DNA from: Cognatiluteimonas telluris
GTDB taxonomy: Bacteria; Pseudomonadota; Gammaproteobacteria; Xanthomonadales; Xanthomonadaceae
Assembly (NCBI RefSeq): GCF_011320095.1
Contig: NZ_JAANOY010000002.1
Span: forward strand, 186,001-250,000
Direction of reading: 5' to 3'
Length of the DNA: 64,000 nucleotides
Position 1 is the first letter of the stretch. Every line of letters begins with the position of its first letter. This document shows positions 16,924-27,304 of this stretch, piece by piece. Both the position numbers and the translations under genes were made by a program. A model generated the notes under the pieces. The model was not told where the DNA came from. It made no database searches and worked only from the letters and a program-made list of their open reading frames with translations.

Positions 16924-17739
16924 ATGGCCAAGCCTTTTTTCGACCGTGATGCGTGGCAGGAGTGGTCGCCATCGCTATACCAAATCGTTGAAGCCCAGGT
17001 TCCCGCAGTAGTGCTCGCGCAGTTCTCTGACCAGGTCGAACCCGGCTGGATCGAATGGCTCGATGCCGAAACTACACGGGTCACGGGCCACGCTAGCCAC
17101 CTCGTTGAGGACATCCATCGAACGCTGCTGGCTCAATTCGCCGGCATTCGCGTATTCCACGGCACCCGGCTTCGATCGCTGCAGGACATCTCCCAGAGTG
17201 GCTTCGTTGCGTGGGATGCAGCGTCGCTGGTGCGATTGGCGCGTGAGCGGTTTGGGCCGTTCGCCGACCCCGCTGCGCTCGAGAACGCGATCGCGCATGC
17301 CCAACCGCACGTGCGAGCGGACCACGTGTATACCTTCTCCGCCTTGAGCATCGCGCTGCAAGCCCATGACGATGATGCTCCTGCCGGTCGCGTGCCGGCC
17401 TTTTCGTCGGCGGGCGGCGAATGGCTACGGACAGTGGCTGCCGGCCTAGGCGCCGATGTCGACCCTGCACCCACCATCGGTTACCTGTTTGCCCTCGATA
17501 TTCCTTGGCACCAGTGCTCGGACGACACCCAGTGGGCGATCGCGCAGCACGCACTGACGGCCAGCCTCATCGTCACGCGCCTGGACCGTCGTCGCTTTCG
17601 CATGGCCTCAGGGCCCGAGTGCGTGGCGATTCCTTCCAATGTTCCGCCATCCGCCATCGCCGCATTTGCCGAGACCGACGCGTGGGTGGGCAAATCGGTC
17701 CGACCCGATCAACTCCAATGGAGGCGATGGCCACTCTAG
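16924..17739 (+). CDS. PARP-like ADP-ribosyltransferase-fold protein (candidate), paired with STAND gene
   Basis: A 271-residue soluble protein without a recognised name. Residues 76-94 read RVFHGTRLRSLQDISQSGF. This matches the HG(S/T) strand of PARP-type ADP-ribosyltransferases, followed by a helix and a glycine (compare LWHGSR...GIL..GL in PARPs). Tyr136 in VYTFS could be the second catalytic-triad position, and Glu166 in FSSAGGEW or a later acidic residue the third; the match weakens toward the C-terminus. It ends 29 bases before the 1732-residue nuclease-STAND gene on the same strand, so the two probably form one operon. No strong ribosome binding site is visible. The enzymatic assignment is an inference from one motif and needs a profile search. 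Confidence 0.55.
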   Translation: MAKPFFDRDAWQEWSPSLYQIVEAQVPAVVLAQFSDQVEPGWIEWLDAETTRVTGHASHLVEDIHRTLLAQFAGIRVFHGTRLRSLQDISQSGFVAWDAASLVRLARERFGPFADPAALENAIAHAQPHVRADHVYTFSALSIALQAHDDDAPAGRVPAFSSAGGEWLRTVAAGLGADVDPAPTIGYLFALDIPWHQCSDDTQWAIAQHALTASLIVTRLDRRRFRMASGPECVAIPSNVPPSAIAAFAETDAWVGKSVRPDQLQWRRWPL

Positions 17740-17768
17740 AATGAGACCCCGCACTCAAATGTCCTCGC

Positions 17769-20700
17769 ATGGCCCCGTCGATGTCGAAAGAGCCTGACAC
17801 GGATTCCGCCTCACCCCCGCTCCGCGCCACGAGTGGGGCGGGCTTCGACTTCGAGGACCGCGTTAGCGCGTGGCTTCTCGTCAAGATGCTCTTGGGTGAG
17901 CCCGTACCTGCCATTGGCGGCCGAGGTACAGCCATCCAGGCGCAGGTGAACGCCCTGGGCTGGAAGATCGATGATTTGCTAGTCACCAGCGTTCAGAACG
18001 ATGGGGCCGTTCAAAAACTGGCGATGTCCTGCAAGGGCAATGTGCAAGTGTCAGGGACCGCGCTTCCCTCCAGCTTCGTGCAAGCCGCATGGGCACAGTG
18101 GAACCACCCCGATTTGCCGCTTTCAACCTCCCATGATCACCTGGCGCTGGTCACCGCGGCTCGGAATGCCAAGTTCGATGCGACTTGGTACGAAGTGAAG
18201 AATGCTTGCGCAAGCGCCGACGTGGCGCTGGGTCTGGGCCGCATTCGCGGCAATCCGAATCAATCTCTACTGTTCGATAGCGTGCGAAAGAAGGCCGCCA
18301 CGGAACTGGCGTCCGAGGCTGAGACGGTCGAGCTAATTCGACGCCTCGAGGTTTTGCCGATCGAGATGCACTCCGCAGATGCCCTACGCGAGAGCGAGGC
18401 AATCGGCCGATGTCGCCAGCTTTTGGTGACTGGCGATCTCACAGAGGCCGAGCAGCTGTGGGAACGCCTGCTGCACATCGCAAAAAAGGCCCGGCTTGAG
18501 CACGGTACCGTCACGTTGCTCGCCGCCTGGGAACAACTGCGTGCTTCGTTCGCGCTGCGGGAACATCCAGATTACCGATCCGACTGGACGATTCTGCAGG
18601 CGTATTCGGCCGACCAGCGCGACAGCATCGACACGGCGTTGCCGAACGGCCATTGTCTGGAGCGACCCGCGGAATCCGCTAAGTTGCTCGAAGCCTTGCG
18701 CGCGGACGTGGTTACCATCATCACCGGCGAGTCGGGTAGCGGGAAATCGGCGCTGGCCAAACGGTTGCTGGACCGGGAACTGCCCACGGCCGCACAGCTT
18801 TGGCTGAATCCGGACGTGACGGCGATTGTTCTGTCTGCCGCTCGGCGAGGAGCCGCCAATCTTCGGCACGGCCTACGTGAACTGTTGCGCGGGACCAGCG
18901 CCCGCGAAAACGCGCTCGTGCTCGACGGCGCTGAGCGCCTCGATGCAGCTGCCCTATCCGCTTTGATGACGTCGCTGTCTGGCTTGGCGGCGGGAGCCGC
19001 GGCCGACCACCCACCGCACTGGCGACTAGTGATTACCGTGCAGCCGCGGGGACTGCCTCAGCTGATCACGACATTTTCCGGCTATGCAAGTCGCCTAGTT
19101 GAACTGGGTCCGTTGTCTACGCAGGAAGTGAAAGAGGCCGTAGAGGCATCGCCCGCTCTAAGGTGGCTGACAAGCCACGAATCGACGATCGAGGCATTGA
19201 CGACCCTGAAGGCGCTGGCTTGGGTCTTGGGCGCGGGAGTGGTGACGCCTGCGGTAACCTTCGCTTCCCATATCGCTGTCGTGGACGCGCTGTGGCGGTA
19301 CTGGACTCAAGAAGATGTCCCGACGCAGGCGCTGCTCATGCGGCTGAGCGAGCGCGAAGCGGGCTCGGAACGCAGCTTCCCAATTTCCACTCTGGACCCG
19401 GGACAACAGCAGGCGTTTCAAGCAAGCCGAGCATCCCTGCCATTGCGTCTGGATCCCGACACCAATCACCTGCGATTCGAACACGACCTGGCGGCCGATT
19501 GGGCGCGCTTTCAGCGGCTCAAGGAGCTGTCGAATGAGCCGCAAGCCTGGACGGCACTCGCGTCGAACCCATTGTGGACCAATGCGCTACGCCTGCTCGG
19601 ACAGCACCTGCTTAGACGCCCCGCGAACGGTGTCACCGCCTGGGACGAGGCGTTCCAAGTCGACAGTTCACACGCAGGACTGGTTCAAGGCATATTGTTC
19701 GACGCGATCTGTCTGGATCCCCAGGCCCATCATTTTCTGACCGAGCGAGCGGATTGGTTCCTCGAAGAGCGCGGCCGGCGGCTCGGCCAGCTGCTCACCC
19801 GGTTTCTCCACATTGCCACGGTGCCCGCGCAGCCCATCCAGCCATCGAGCGGCTGGTTCGAGCTGTACGCCGAAACGTACCGCCGCGCGATCGTGATTGG
19901 GCGCTGGCTGCCCGTGCTGCGCTTTGTTCTGGCGCAACAGAGCAGACTGGAGGGATTGCTCTCCCCCCCACTCGCCCGACTCACGCGCACGTGGCTAACG
20001 CAAACCCCCGCCACACTGGGCGAGAACCGGCCGACCCCCTTCCGACACGAACTCACCGACCTGGCTTTGGCGGTGGTTCGCACGATACAGGTGCACAAAG
20101 GCTCCGGAGACATCCTGACCGACTTGGAGCCTGACTTTTATGCCGCGATGCTCGCCGGACTAACGGATCGACCCACCGAGGTCACAGCGTTGGCCCTTGA
20201 GCTGAGCGGACGAAAGGCGATCACCACTGAGACCGCCTCACGGATTCAGGCAATCGTCTCCGAGCGCCGAGCCCAACATGAACAACGCTTGGCGGCCGAT
20301 CCCGATCTCCGCGCACGCTACGAAGCGGTCCGAACGATGGGGATGGTGGGCGGCCTGGAGCGAAAAAAACTACCGCCTTGGCCAATCGGCGCAAGCTACG
20401 AGGTGGATCAGGACTTTCGAAAAGCCTGCTTCAAGAACGGCATATTGGAGCCGCTGATGCGTGGTGCCCCCGCCGTCGCGGCGGAAGTATTGCTTGCGCT
20501 GATCGTCGAGGACAAGCCCGAGCGAGAGTCTAATGTCGGCCCTTATCCATCCCGGGAACGTCTCGGTCTGGATTATCCGATTGATGTGTACCCCTCGATC
20601 TTTTGGAAAAGTCCGTTCTGGCCATTTCTCAAGATTGATCCCGATCACGCCATCGAGACGTTGCTGCACTTGGTCGAATTCTGCACCGACCGCTGGGCTG

Positions 20701-22967
20701 AAGGCGTCGAAAGCTCACGTGCGCCAGGCATCGTACTTGCTGTGGCAGATACCGATCGAACCTTCGTCGGCGATCCGGACGTACTCGTTTGGTCGCAGGT
20801 CACCTCTCTGCAAACGGGAAACCTGCAATGTGCCCTCGACAGCCTCGAGCGGTGGCTCGTGTTGAGGATTGACGCCGCTGTGGACGTATCACCTACCGTT
20901 CGCCGGTTGCTGTCCAGCTCGAACTCGATGGCCATCGTTGGCCTGCTAATCAATGTGGGTAAGCACCAGCCGGCACTGTTCGAAGGGCCTTTGTTGCCGT
21001 TGTTAGCGAACCCCAAGCTTTACGCCTGGGACGCGCTTAGGGTCGAGCACATCGAATCTAATTTGGGGGCCAATTTTGCTTTGGCAGGCGACGAGATGTT
21101 TGAGCTTGCCAAGAGTTGGGTTCTGGCTCCTCACCGTCGTCGCGAACTGGTGGACGTTGCCATCGGGTTGGTCCTGTCCAATTCGATCGTTGCAGATGAG
21201 GTCCGAGGCTGGACAACGCGCTGGTCAAACCCCGAAAACCCGAAGGGGTCGATCGAACAACGCTTCACCGCGGCTCGGCTCAACCGAGAGAACTACCGGA
21301 CCACCGACGTTGAGACAGTGGTCTTCGTTCTTCCCGTTGAATTGGCTCAAGAGGTACAAGCGTGGCAGCAAACCCATGCGCCGGCACAGAGGCAACTCAC
21401 GGCGCCGTCGCAGTGTCAAAAGCTGCTGGAGGCGAATCAGCTGATCGATGATGAAACGGCCACGGCGCTTTGGGAAATCATGGCCTTGCCGCCTCAAGAA
21501 GAAGACTGGGTGCAACAGCGTTGCGAGTGCGCCATCGCGGCGGTTCTCACGGTACTGGCGCCGGACTGGCTTTCATGTAATGCCAAGGCCAAGGCCAACG
21601 TAGAGTCGATTTTCGAATCCGCACTCACGTCGCTGCCAAAGACCGCTGAGGAATTAAGCAAGGCACGATTCCCCACTACGCACTCTGGAATGGATTTCGT
21701 TGCGGTGGCTCTAACGCGGAAGTGGACCCTAGAGGCATCCACCGAGGCGGACCAGCGCGTGGTCCGGCTACTGACGAGCGGCGATAGCTTGGCGGCCAAG
21801 GGCGCCGTGGCCGCTGCCTACCACTACCGGGACATCCTCGGTAATCGCTGGTGGCGCTTGTTGTACGTCGGGGTGCTTTGGTCCGGCCTCACCATGCTGG
21901 CGCCGCGTTACGGAGACGTCGATGCCGTTTGGCGCATTTGGGCGAACTGGTGGAAGCGGTTACACAAAGTGTCCCTCCGCATGCCTTGCACCCCGGAGGC
22001 CCTAGACCTCGCGCGAGTCGACGCCGGATGCAAGCGGCTCATGTTCCGCCGTCAGATGCGAGCCTTCCTGGTCGACTCGTCGCGACGGCATCCGGATCAA
22101 CTCGCCGGAGCGAACCTGGACACGCAGGTCCTTGATGACTTGTTTCAGTGGTTGTTGCAAGGCCCAGGCTCGTGGAACTCAGACGTGGAGCTGGTCTTGG
22201 TGTCCCGGTTCTGGGCACTAGAGGTTGCGCGGGCGCGCGATCGCGTCAGTGCAGACGATGACGAGCTTCACTTGCCGGGACAGTTCGCTTACCACGTTCT
22301 GGAAAAACTGGCTGGTCTCGCGCTTACCGAACCGGAGATCGGCGCCAAGCGCGTCTGGCTACAGGTGCTCGAGCTCGGACCCGCTGCCCATTACGCCATC
22401 CAGCATTTTGTTAGGGCGCTGTTCCTGGGATTGTCAAAAGGGGCGGATCCGCAGCGGTTCGAATTGGTTTGGCATGCGCTGGCCAAATATTCCCTCGACA
22501 CAGACTGGAATTCGCCTAGGTTGTGGTTCTACGGCGAGCAAATGCGACGGTCCATCCTCGGGTTCGGCAGTGAATGGGCACTCGACAAGCTGCCGCCGGG
22601 GGCAGCCCTTCAAATGCAGGCGACCTATGGCGACTGGGCGAAAACTCACCTTGGGCGGGAAGACAACCTCGCTTCTTTCTGCCTTTTCCTGGCCTCACCC
22701 TTTGGTGCCCCGCTTCGGTTTGACGGCCTGTTGTGGATCGATGCCGCGCTCAACGCGCCCAATAGGTCCATAGGATTCCATCGCCATGCCTGCGGGGACG
22801 CACTCATCGATTTGATCGTCACCATGCTGCAGAACGATATGGACGCCCTCCGCAAACGGATCGATGAGCACGCCGCGCTGCTAGACATTGCCGCCGCGCT
22901 GGCTTCCACAGGCCGCCAGGACGCGCTTGCCATCCAAGATCGCTTACGCGCGGCATTTACGGGCTAG
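17769..22967 (+). CDS. Cap4-like nuclease plus STAND NTPase, Avs-like defence protein
   Basis: A 1732-residue protein. The N-terminus (about 20-200) has SGAGFDFEDRV (residues 22-32), WKIDD (65-69) and SCK (87-89), the pattern of Cap4/DUF4297-type PD-(D/E)xK nucleases. A P-loop follows at 320-327 (GESGSGKS), with Walker B ALVLDGAERLD (Asp386) and the sensor-like strand LVITVQPRG, typical of STAND NTPases. The remaining 1200 residues are helical and probably form a sensing solenoid. This order matches Avs (AVAST) anti-phage NLR-like proteins, in which phage protein binding triggers nuclease activity. I cannot assign an Avs type. The partner gene immediately upstream has no counterpart in the single-gene Avs2-4 systems. 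The start could also be Met5. Confidence 0.75.
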   Translation: MAPSMSKEPDTDSASPPLRATSGAGFDFEDRVSAWLLVKMLLGEPVPAIGGRGTAIQAQVNALGWKIDDLLVTSVQNDGAVQKLAMSCKGNVQVSGTALPSSFVQAAWAQWNHPDLPLSTSHDHLALVTAARNAKFDATWYEVKNACASADVALGLGRIRGNPNQSLLFDSVRKKAATELASEAETVELIRRLEVLPIEMHSADALRESEAIGRCRQLLVTGDLTEAEQLWERLLHIAKKARLEHGTVTLLAAWEQLRASFALREHPDYRSDWTILQAYSADQRDSIDTALPNGHCLERPAESAKLLEALRADVVTIITGESGSGKSALAKRLLDRELPTAAQLWLNPDVTAIVLSAARRGAANLRHGLRELLRGTSARENALVLDGAERLDAAALSALMTSLSGLAAGAAADHPPHWRLVITVQPRGLPQLITTFSGYASRLVELGPLSTQEVKEAVEASPALRWLTSHESTIEALTTLKALAWVLGAGVVTPAVTFASHIAVVDALWRYWTQEDVPTQALLMRLSEREAGSERSFPISTLDPGQQQAFQASRASLPLRLDPDTNHLRFEHDLAADWARFQRLKELSNEPQAWTALASNPLWTNALRLLGQHLLRRPANGVTAWDEAFQVDSSHAGLVQGILFDAICLDPQAHHFLTERADWFLEERGRRLGQLLTRFLHIATVPAQPIQPSSGWFELYAETYRRAIVIGRWLPVLRFVLAQQSRLEGLLSPPLARLTRTWLTQTPATLGENRPTPFRHELTDLALAVVRTIQVHKGSGDILTDLEPDFYAAMLAGLTDRPTEVTALALELSGRKAITTETASRIQAIVSERRAQHEQRLAADPDLRARYEAVRTMGMVGGLERKKLPPWPIGASYEVDQDFRKACFKNGILEPLMRGAPAVAAEVLLALIVEDKPERESNVGPYPSRERLGLDYPIDVYPSIFWKSPFWPFLKIDPDHAIETLLHLVEFCTDRWAEGVESSRAPGIVLAVADTDRTFVGDPDVLVWSQVTSLQTGNLQCALDSLERWLVLRIDAAVDVSPTVRRLLSSSNSMAIVGLLINVGKHQPALFEGPLLPLLANPKLYAWDALRVEHIESNLGANFALAGDEMFELAKSWVLAPHRRRELVDVAIGLVLSNSIVADEVRGWTTRWSNPENPKGSIEQRFTAARLNRENYRTTDVETVVFVLPVELAQEVQAWQQTHAPAQRQLTAPSQCQKLLEANQLIDDETATALWEIMALPPQEEDWVQQRCECAIAAVLTVLAPDWLSCNAKAKANVESIFESALTSLPKTAEELSKARFPTTHSGMDFVAVALTRKWTLEASTEADQRVVRLLTSGDSLAAKGAVAAAYHYRDILGNRWWRLLYVGVLWSGLTMLAPRYGDVDAVWRIWANWWKRLHKVSLRMPCTPEALDLARVDAGCKRLMFRRQMRAFLVDSSRRHPDQLAGANLDTQVLDDLFQWLLQGPGSWNSDVELVLVSRFWALEVARARDRVSADDDELHLPGQFAYHVLEKLAGLALTEPEIGAKRVWLQVLELGPAAHYAIQHFVRALFLGLSKGADPQRFELVWHALAKYSLDTDWNSPRLWFYGEQMRRSILGFGSEWALDKLPPGAALQMQATYGDWAKTHLGREDNLASFCLFLASPFGAPLRFDGLLWIDAALNAPNRSIGFHRHACGDALIDLIVTMLQNDMDALRKRIDEHAALLDIAAALASTGRQDALAIQDRLRAAFTG

Positions 22968-23278
22968 CGGCGGCTGTGGGCTGCCTCCGTCGGACGTCAA
23001 CCAAATCGCACGGGAGACGCTAACGCCACCGCACTGGGTGCACGGCCGAAATCGGCTAGTGTTTGAGCCACAGCGTGACGCACCTGAACCGCCCGTGGCA
23101 GGTCTTCGCCGGCGGAGCCGGTCTCCAATGAACCACACGGCTCGGCCACCTGGCGCAAATCAACGCAGGCATGTCGCGGGGCAGGTCAGGAATACGCCGA
23201 AGCCGAGCCGATTTTCTTGCGCGGAGCTGCTGTAGGTCTCCGACTCCCCCCGCAAGAGAATTCCAGGGGCAATTCCGG
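22968..23278. other. Spacer between convergent STAND and SIR2 genes
   Basis: About 310 bases between two stop codons facing each other. No hairpin with a T tract was recognised and no supported frame is present. The base composition changes here from GC-rich to the AT-richer SIR2 gene. Confidence 0.5.
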
Positions 23279-26200
23279 CTAGCGGGTTTTAGCTCCAGAG
23301 AGCCTCGTGGCAAATCTTACTTCCGGAAGTGGGTCTTTGCGCGCCTCTTCTAAGATTCGGGTAAGCGCATCCCTGTCCCTGCTGTCGTTGCTGTCGCTGC
23401 TTGCCCTAAGAAGCCCTCCAGCAAGCTTGGCACATGCTGAGCGCAAGAGAGAGACACTGATTGCTTTTTTGCTGCCTGGAGCGACGTTTCCATAATCTGA
23501 GCTGTCGAAAATTATGGGTACGGTCTCGATGAGCGAGCTGACATCATCCGAAGACAGAAACCCTTTTTTTAACATTTCATTGGCTGTCCAAAGCAACGCT
23601 GGCAGACCAGCCGCCGTGGCTGATCCAAGCAGGTAAATCATTCTCGAAATCAATCGAGCAGTTGTTGGCGATGCCGCCAGCTCGCTCCACTTCAACAGCG
23701 CATGGGATGATGAAGCGACTTGATTTGCGTTATGCCTAAGTAGCCCTCGCCTAACTATCGCCTCGACTCTCTTGGAAAAGTGTTCATGTGCAACCGCAAA
23801 GTAAACGAATGCCTCTACGCATTCCCCTGAATTGGCATGATTGCAAAAGGACTGCAGTTTTTGAAAATTCTCTTCCGTAAAGCAAGAAATAGGTAGTGCT
23901 GGAACAACGGACCATGCGAGCACTTGTTCAATCAATTGACTTCTTTCTCTTTGCTCCCGCTCAACAAAGCCAAACGGGTCTCTATCTTCCTTGGCTCGCC
24001 ATGCAACAAGTCGGTCGAAATAATTTATTGCTTGGCTGCCATCGGGGCGCGTTACTGACTTCTGCATCTGCGCCGCATTTGCTATTTCTGCTAGCCGATC
24101 GCGAGAAAATAGGGTTTGATCAGGAATGTCGAACAAATATCTACTAACAGTTTCCTTTACAGCTGCTACATCCTGCGATGGCAGAGCTAGCAGCGCATTG
24201 GCAAACAGCCCAGTTGCTGGCACCTCTCTATAGTCTGGCTGATGACCCCACAGGTTGACCGCAATATCACGTTGTTCGTCACCGGATAGAAATTCGCTTT
24301 CATGCAAGGGTAAAAGTCGCATTAACGCAGCGCCTCGTTTTGAGGAGCGAGTGGTGGTTTGATCGATAATTTCGCCAATTCGGCGGCTCAACTTTGTACT
24401 TGTCATTCTTTCGCCTGGAAATCTGATAACCGGATTAGGCCATCTGTCATGGTCGTCCAGCCCCAATTCAGACTGAAGAGGAAACGACAAAGAATCCGTA
24501 AGTAGCTCCTGCTGTTGGTCTTGCGGAACACCTTCAAGTGCGTACTTAAGCAGATGACCTAGCGCATCGAACAGCCAGAAGTGATGCAGAGCGGGATTTT
24601 TGCCGAGGTTTACCGCCGATCTGAACAGCTCCTTAGATTTTTCTGGCGTTGCACGAACTGAGGCGCGCGCTAGTACTTCAAGACATACTCGCAGCCTTTC
24701 AATTGCAAAACCTCTTGCCTCTCCCTTTCCCTTCGTGCATTCCGTAGCCCAATAATTAACTGCACTGAGGCACTGATTTAGCAAGCTGTCAGATTCGAAT
24801 TCAGTGAGAGACGCCATCTTTGTCCTAGCAAACATCCTTCGAAGAACACTTGAATCGTCGCTGTTTGCCGCGCGAACGGCGAGTGCAATTCGAGAAGTGT
24901 TATCGAGGTCATCTATTTCCACCAGCTGGCAGGCTGGTTCGACAAGCAGGCTCAAATGGTGCCAACGCAATGGGATTCCGACGTCGTTAGATATGCCATC
25001 GAGCAACAATAGTGGATGCAACTCGTTACTAAACGTCACTGCGTTCGAGTTGTCCTTGTAATGCCCAGGCTCAAACAGCGGCTCAATTTCATTACGCTTT
25101 TGCTGTTTATCTAACGCCTCTGAGATTCGTCTACGGAGGTGGTCGATTTGGTCGAACGGGTTGCATTTTTGATCGTTGTAGATTGATGGGAACGGTTCGA
25201 GGCCATTCCCCGGCGTCAGCGCGTCAACGCCCCGTACCAACCAATGCGCCCAAGCAAGACGAGAAAGAACAAAAATGGAATTTCGATCATTCCGGTGCTG
25301 ACCCAACAGCTGCCGATAAGCCGCAGTTATCAGGTCTTGCCCTTCTTGGAATCTTCCAAGTTCCGCCAGAAGCGCCCCCTTCCGTAACTTCCAGACGGGA
25401 TCTGGTTCCGCAATTTTTTCGGCCAAAGAACCCAAACCTGCGTAATCGAGACTGTCTCGAGCAAGGATGGCCATGTGGTATGCGACTTCGTTGGAGCTGT
25501 TCGGCCAATGCTTGACATTTGCTTTCAATATCTCCTTGGCAGTGTCTGCGATAAGTATCGACCTGGGATCGTCAGACCAACGCTCGTTCTTCAACAATAG
25601 CAACGCAAGCTCAAGCTGCTGTTTGATTGAGAGGATGCAAGCTTTGGAAGGATCACACAACGTTAAAAGCTCCTCAGCAAGCCACATTGGGGTGGCCTGA
25701 TAAGTCACCTTCTGCCGCCAAGCGATTTCATAAAGCATTTTCGCTCGGCTATCCCGCGACATTGCGGAGAGATATGCCGCGGCCGGGAAAGGATCACTGA
25801 TTTGATTTTGCAGCTTCCAACGCAATTCAACAGGGCAGACCAGCCAGCCTGGGTAGGACATACGATCTGCTTCAAGTGCAGGCAACTTGTCTTCAAGCCT
25901 CGCTGCCGCGTGGCCAGGATCCGCTGAGCGCGAATCTAGTTCCTTAGTAGTCAAGATCGATCTATGAAGGTCACTGGGACACCACTCCCACGATCGCCTT
26001 GGCTTTAAGCTCTTTAAGGCACTTAGGAAGAACTCCAATGCCCGGGTATGCTTTGTATCTTCGTCAAACTCATCTACTAGCTCACCTAGGTCGATAGGTA
26101 CAACGTTGATGGAATCTAAGTATTTTCGCTTCGCTGCTGTCAGCTTGAGCGCGCCAACGAGATAGATGCGCCGAGCACTCGCGTCCAATTGATCGCGCAC

Positions 26201-26884
26201 CCAACCTGCCCACTGCAGAAAGTTTGGATCATCTCCGGAAAACCCTACCAGGCATAATTCATTTTCAATGAACACTTGGCGAGCAAAGTTGACGAATGCA
26301 GCCTGTTTTTGCCGATACTTTCTATAGTCCTCTTGGGTGAATACCAACTCCTCGGTCAGGTTAACGGTGCCGTGAAGCTTGACGATGCGCGGCGAACACG
26401 CGCTGGAAAGGTCCTCTTGCCTGGTAACGATGTTGTAGACGGGCTTGTTCACGTCATTTGAAGCACGTTCCAGCAAGGTGTCCCAGTTTGTGGTCAGCAC
26501 ATCAGACCAAGGCAACTCAAGAAGGGTTTTGTGCAGCGTACCTGGCGACCAAGCAACGTCGTTCATTTCCTTCTTGATGAGGTCGTAGAGGGCCGGCCTG
26601 CCAAAATATGCGCAGTACTCCTCAGCAAGACGCAGTGGATCAGCCCTGCTATCTGCGCCTAAATCCTTTGCCAAAGCGCCTGACAGGTCACTCCACAGTG
26701 GAAGCCTGCTATTGCTATCACCGGTCGTAGCCGCACCTCTGCTAAATCCGGCCCCAACCATCACCGCGGCGCCGTGGAAAGCATTGTCGTCTCGCCAAAG
26801 CGCAGCTGCGAGCTTTTCCAAAGCTGGATAATCTGGAAGCGCAGTTATCGTCTTTGTTTCGTGTAACGCCACCGTCGTTGGCAT
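23279..26884 (-). CDS. Long SIR2-domain protein, DSR-like anti-phage NADase candidate
   Basis: A 1201-residue protein. The N-terminal sirtuin fold shows VGAGFSRGAA (43-52, nucleotide binding), TTNWD (131-135), KLHG (169-172) and FSGDDPNF (215-222). By my count Asn133 and His171 fall at the same residue numbers as the catalytic pair reported for B. subtilis DSR2. The remaining 900 or so residues are helical with no recognised domain, as in defence-associated sirtuins (DSR1/DSR2) that deplete NAD+ on phage sensing. There is no P-loop, which argues against a SIR2-STAND protein. The ATG at 26884 has AGGAG 11 bases upstream; a GTG at 26896 is an alternative. The gene is AT-richer than the core, a sign of transfer. 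Confidence 0.8.
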   Translation of the reverse strand: MPTTVALHETKTITALPDYPALEKLAAALWRDDNAFHGAAVMVGAGFSRGAATTGDSNSRLPLWSDLSGALAKDLGADSRADPLRLAEEYCAYFGRPALYDLIKKEMNDVAWSPGTLHKTLLELPWSDVLTTNWDTLLERASNDVNKPVYNIVTRQEDLSSACSPRIVKLHGTVNLTEELVFTQEDYRKYRQKQAAFVNFARQVFIENELCLVGFSGDDPNFLQWAGWVRDQLDASARRIYLVGALKLTAAKRKYLDSINVVPIDLGELVDEFDEDTKHTRALEFFLSALKSLKPRRSWEWCPSDLHRSILTTKELDSRSADPGHAAARLEDKLPALEADRMSYPGWLVCPVELRWKLQNQISDPFPAAAYLSAMSRDSRAKMLYEIAWRQKVTYQATPMWLAEELLTLCDPSKACILSIKQQLELALLLLKNERWSDDPRSILIADTAKEILKANVKHWPNSSNEVAYHMAILARDSLDYAGLGSLAEKIAEPDPVWKLRKGALLAELGRFQEGQDLITAAYRQLLGQHRNDRNSIFVLSRLAWAHWLVRGVDALTPGNGLEPFPSIYNDQKCNPFDQIDHLRRRISEALDKQQKRNEIEPLFEPGHYKDNSNAVTFSNELHPLLLLDGISNDVGIPLRWHHLSLLVEPACQLVEIDDLDNTSRIALAVRAANSDDSSVLRRMFARTKMASLTEFESDSLLNQCLSAVNYWATECTKGKGEARGFAIERLRVCLEVLARASVRATPEKSKELFRSAVNLGKNPALHHFWLFDALGHLLKYALEGVPQDQQQELLTDSLSFPLQSELGLDDHDRWPNPVIRFPGERMTSTKLSRRIGEIIDQTTTRSSKRGAALMRLLPLHESEFLSGDEQRDIAVNLWGHQPDYREVPATGLFANALLALPSQDVAAVKETVSRYLFDIPDQTLFSRDRLAEIANAAQMQKSVTRPDGSQAINYFDRLVAWRAKEDRDPFGFVEREQRERSQLIEQVLAWSVVPALPISCFTEENFQKLQSFCNHANSGECVEAFVYFAVAHEHFSKRVEAIVRRGLLRHNANQVASSSHALLKWSELAASPTTARLISRMIYLLGSATAAGLPALLWTANEMLKKGFLSSDDVSSLIETVPIIFDSSDYGNVAPGSKKAISVSLLRSACAKLAGGLLRASSDSNDSRDRDALTRILEEARKDPLPEVRFATRLSGAKTR

Positions 26885-27304
26885 GTCGCAATCCACTCCT
26901 GTTAGCTAAAAAGGATGTCAGCTGGCTCGTGATTGTCCAACCATCCGCCTTGCCGCTGGCGCTACATGCCAAATATGGTCAGGCCGCAGGATAATTTGTT
27001 GTTCAAGCGATGCTTCACAGCAACGTTGATAGGTGACTAATCTCAAGACCACATCGAGGCGAATCTTTTTCGACAGTTGCCAACAAATTGCAGATGGCGC
27101 GCATGCCACTCGCTCAAAGGCTAGATTTTTGTCGATGAAGCTCCACAACTAGAGCGCGACCAAATGCACATGGCAGCGATTGCCCTGGCGCTAGCTTGCC
27201 GACCGAAGGTTGTAGGCAAACAGTGCCCGGTCACCCTCACCAGGCTTGGGACCAGCACTAATATGTGCTCTACCCGCCCCTTGACTGAGCTAAATTGCCC
27301 ACTG
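26885..27304. other. Upstream region of the SIR2 gene
   Basis: About 420 bases between the SIR2 start and the end of the next minus-strand gene. Only short frames without family character occur on either strand. The promoter of the SIR2 gene should be here, but I cannot point to a clear -35/-10 pair. Confidence 0.45.
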
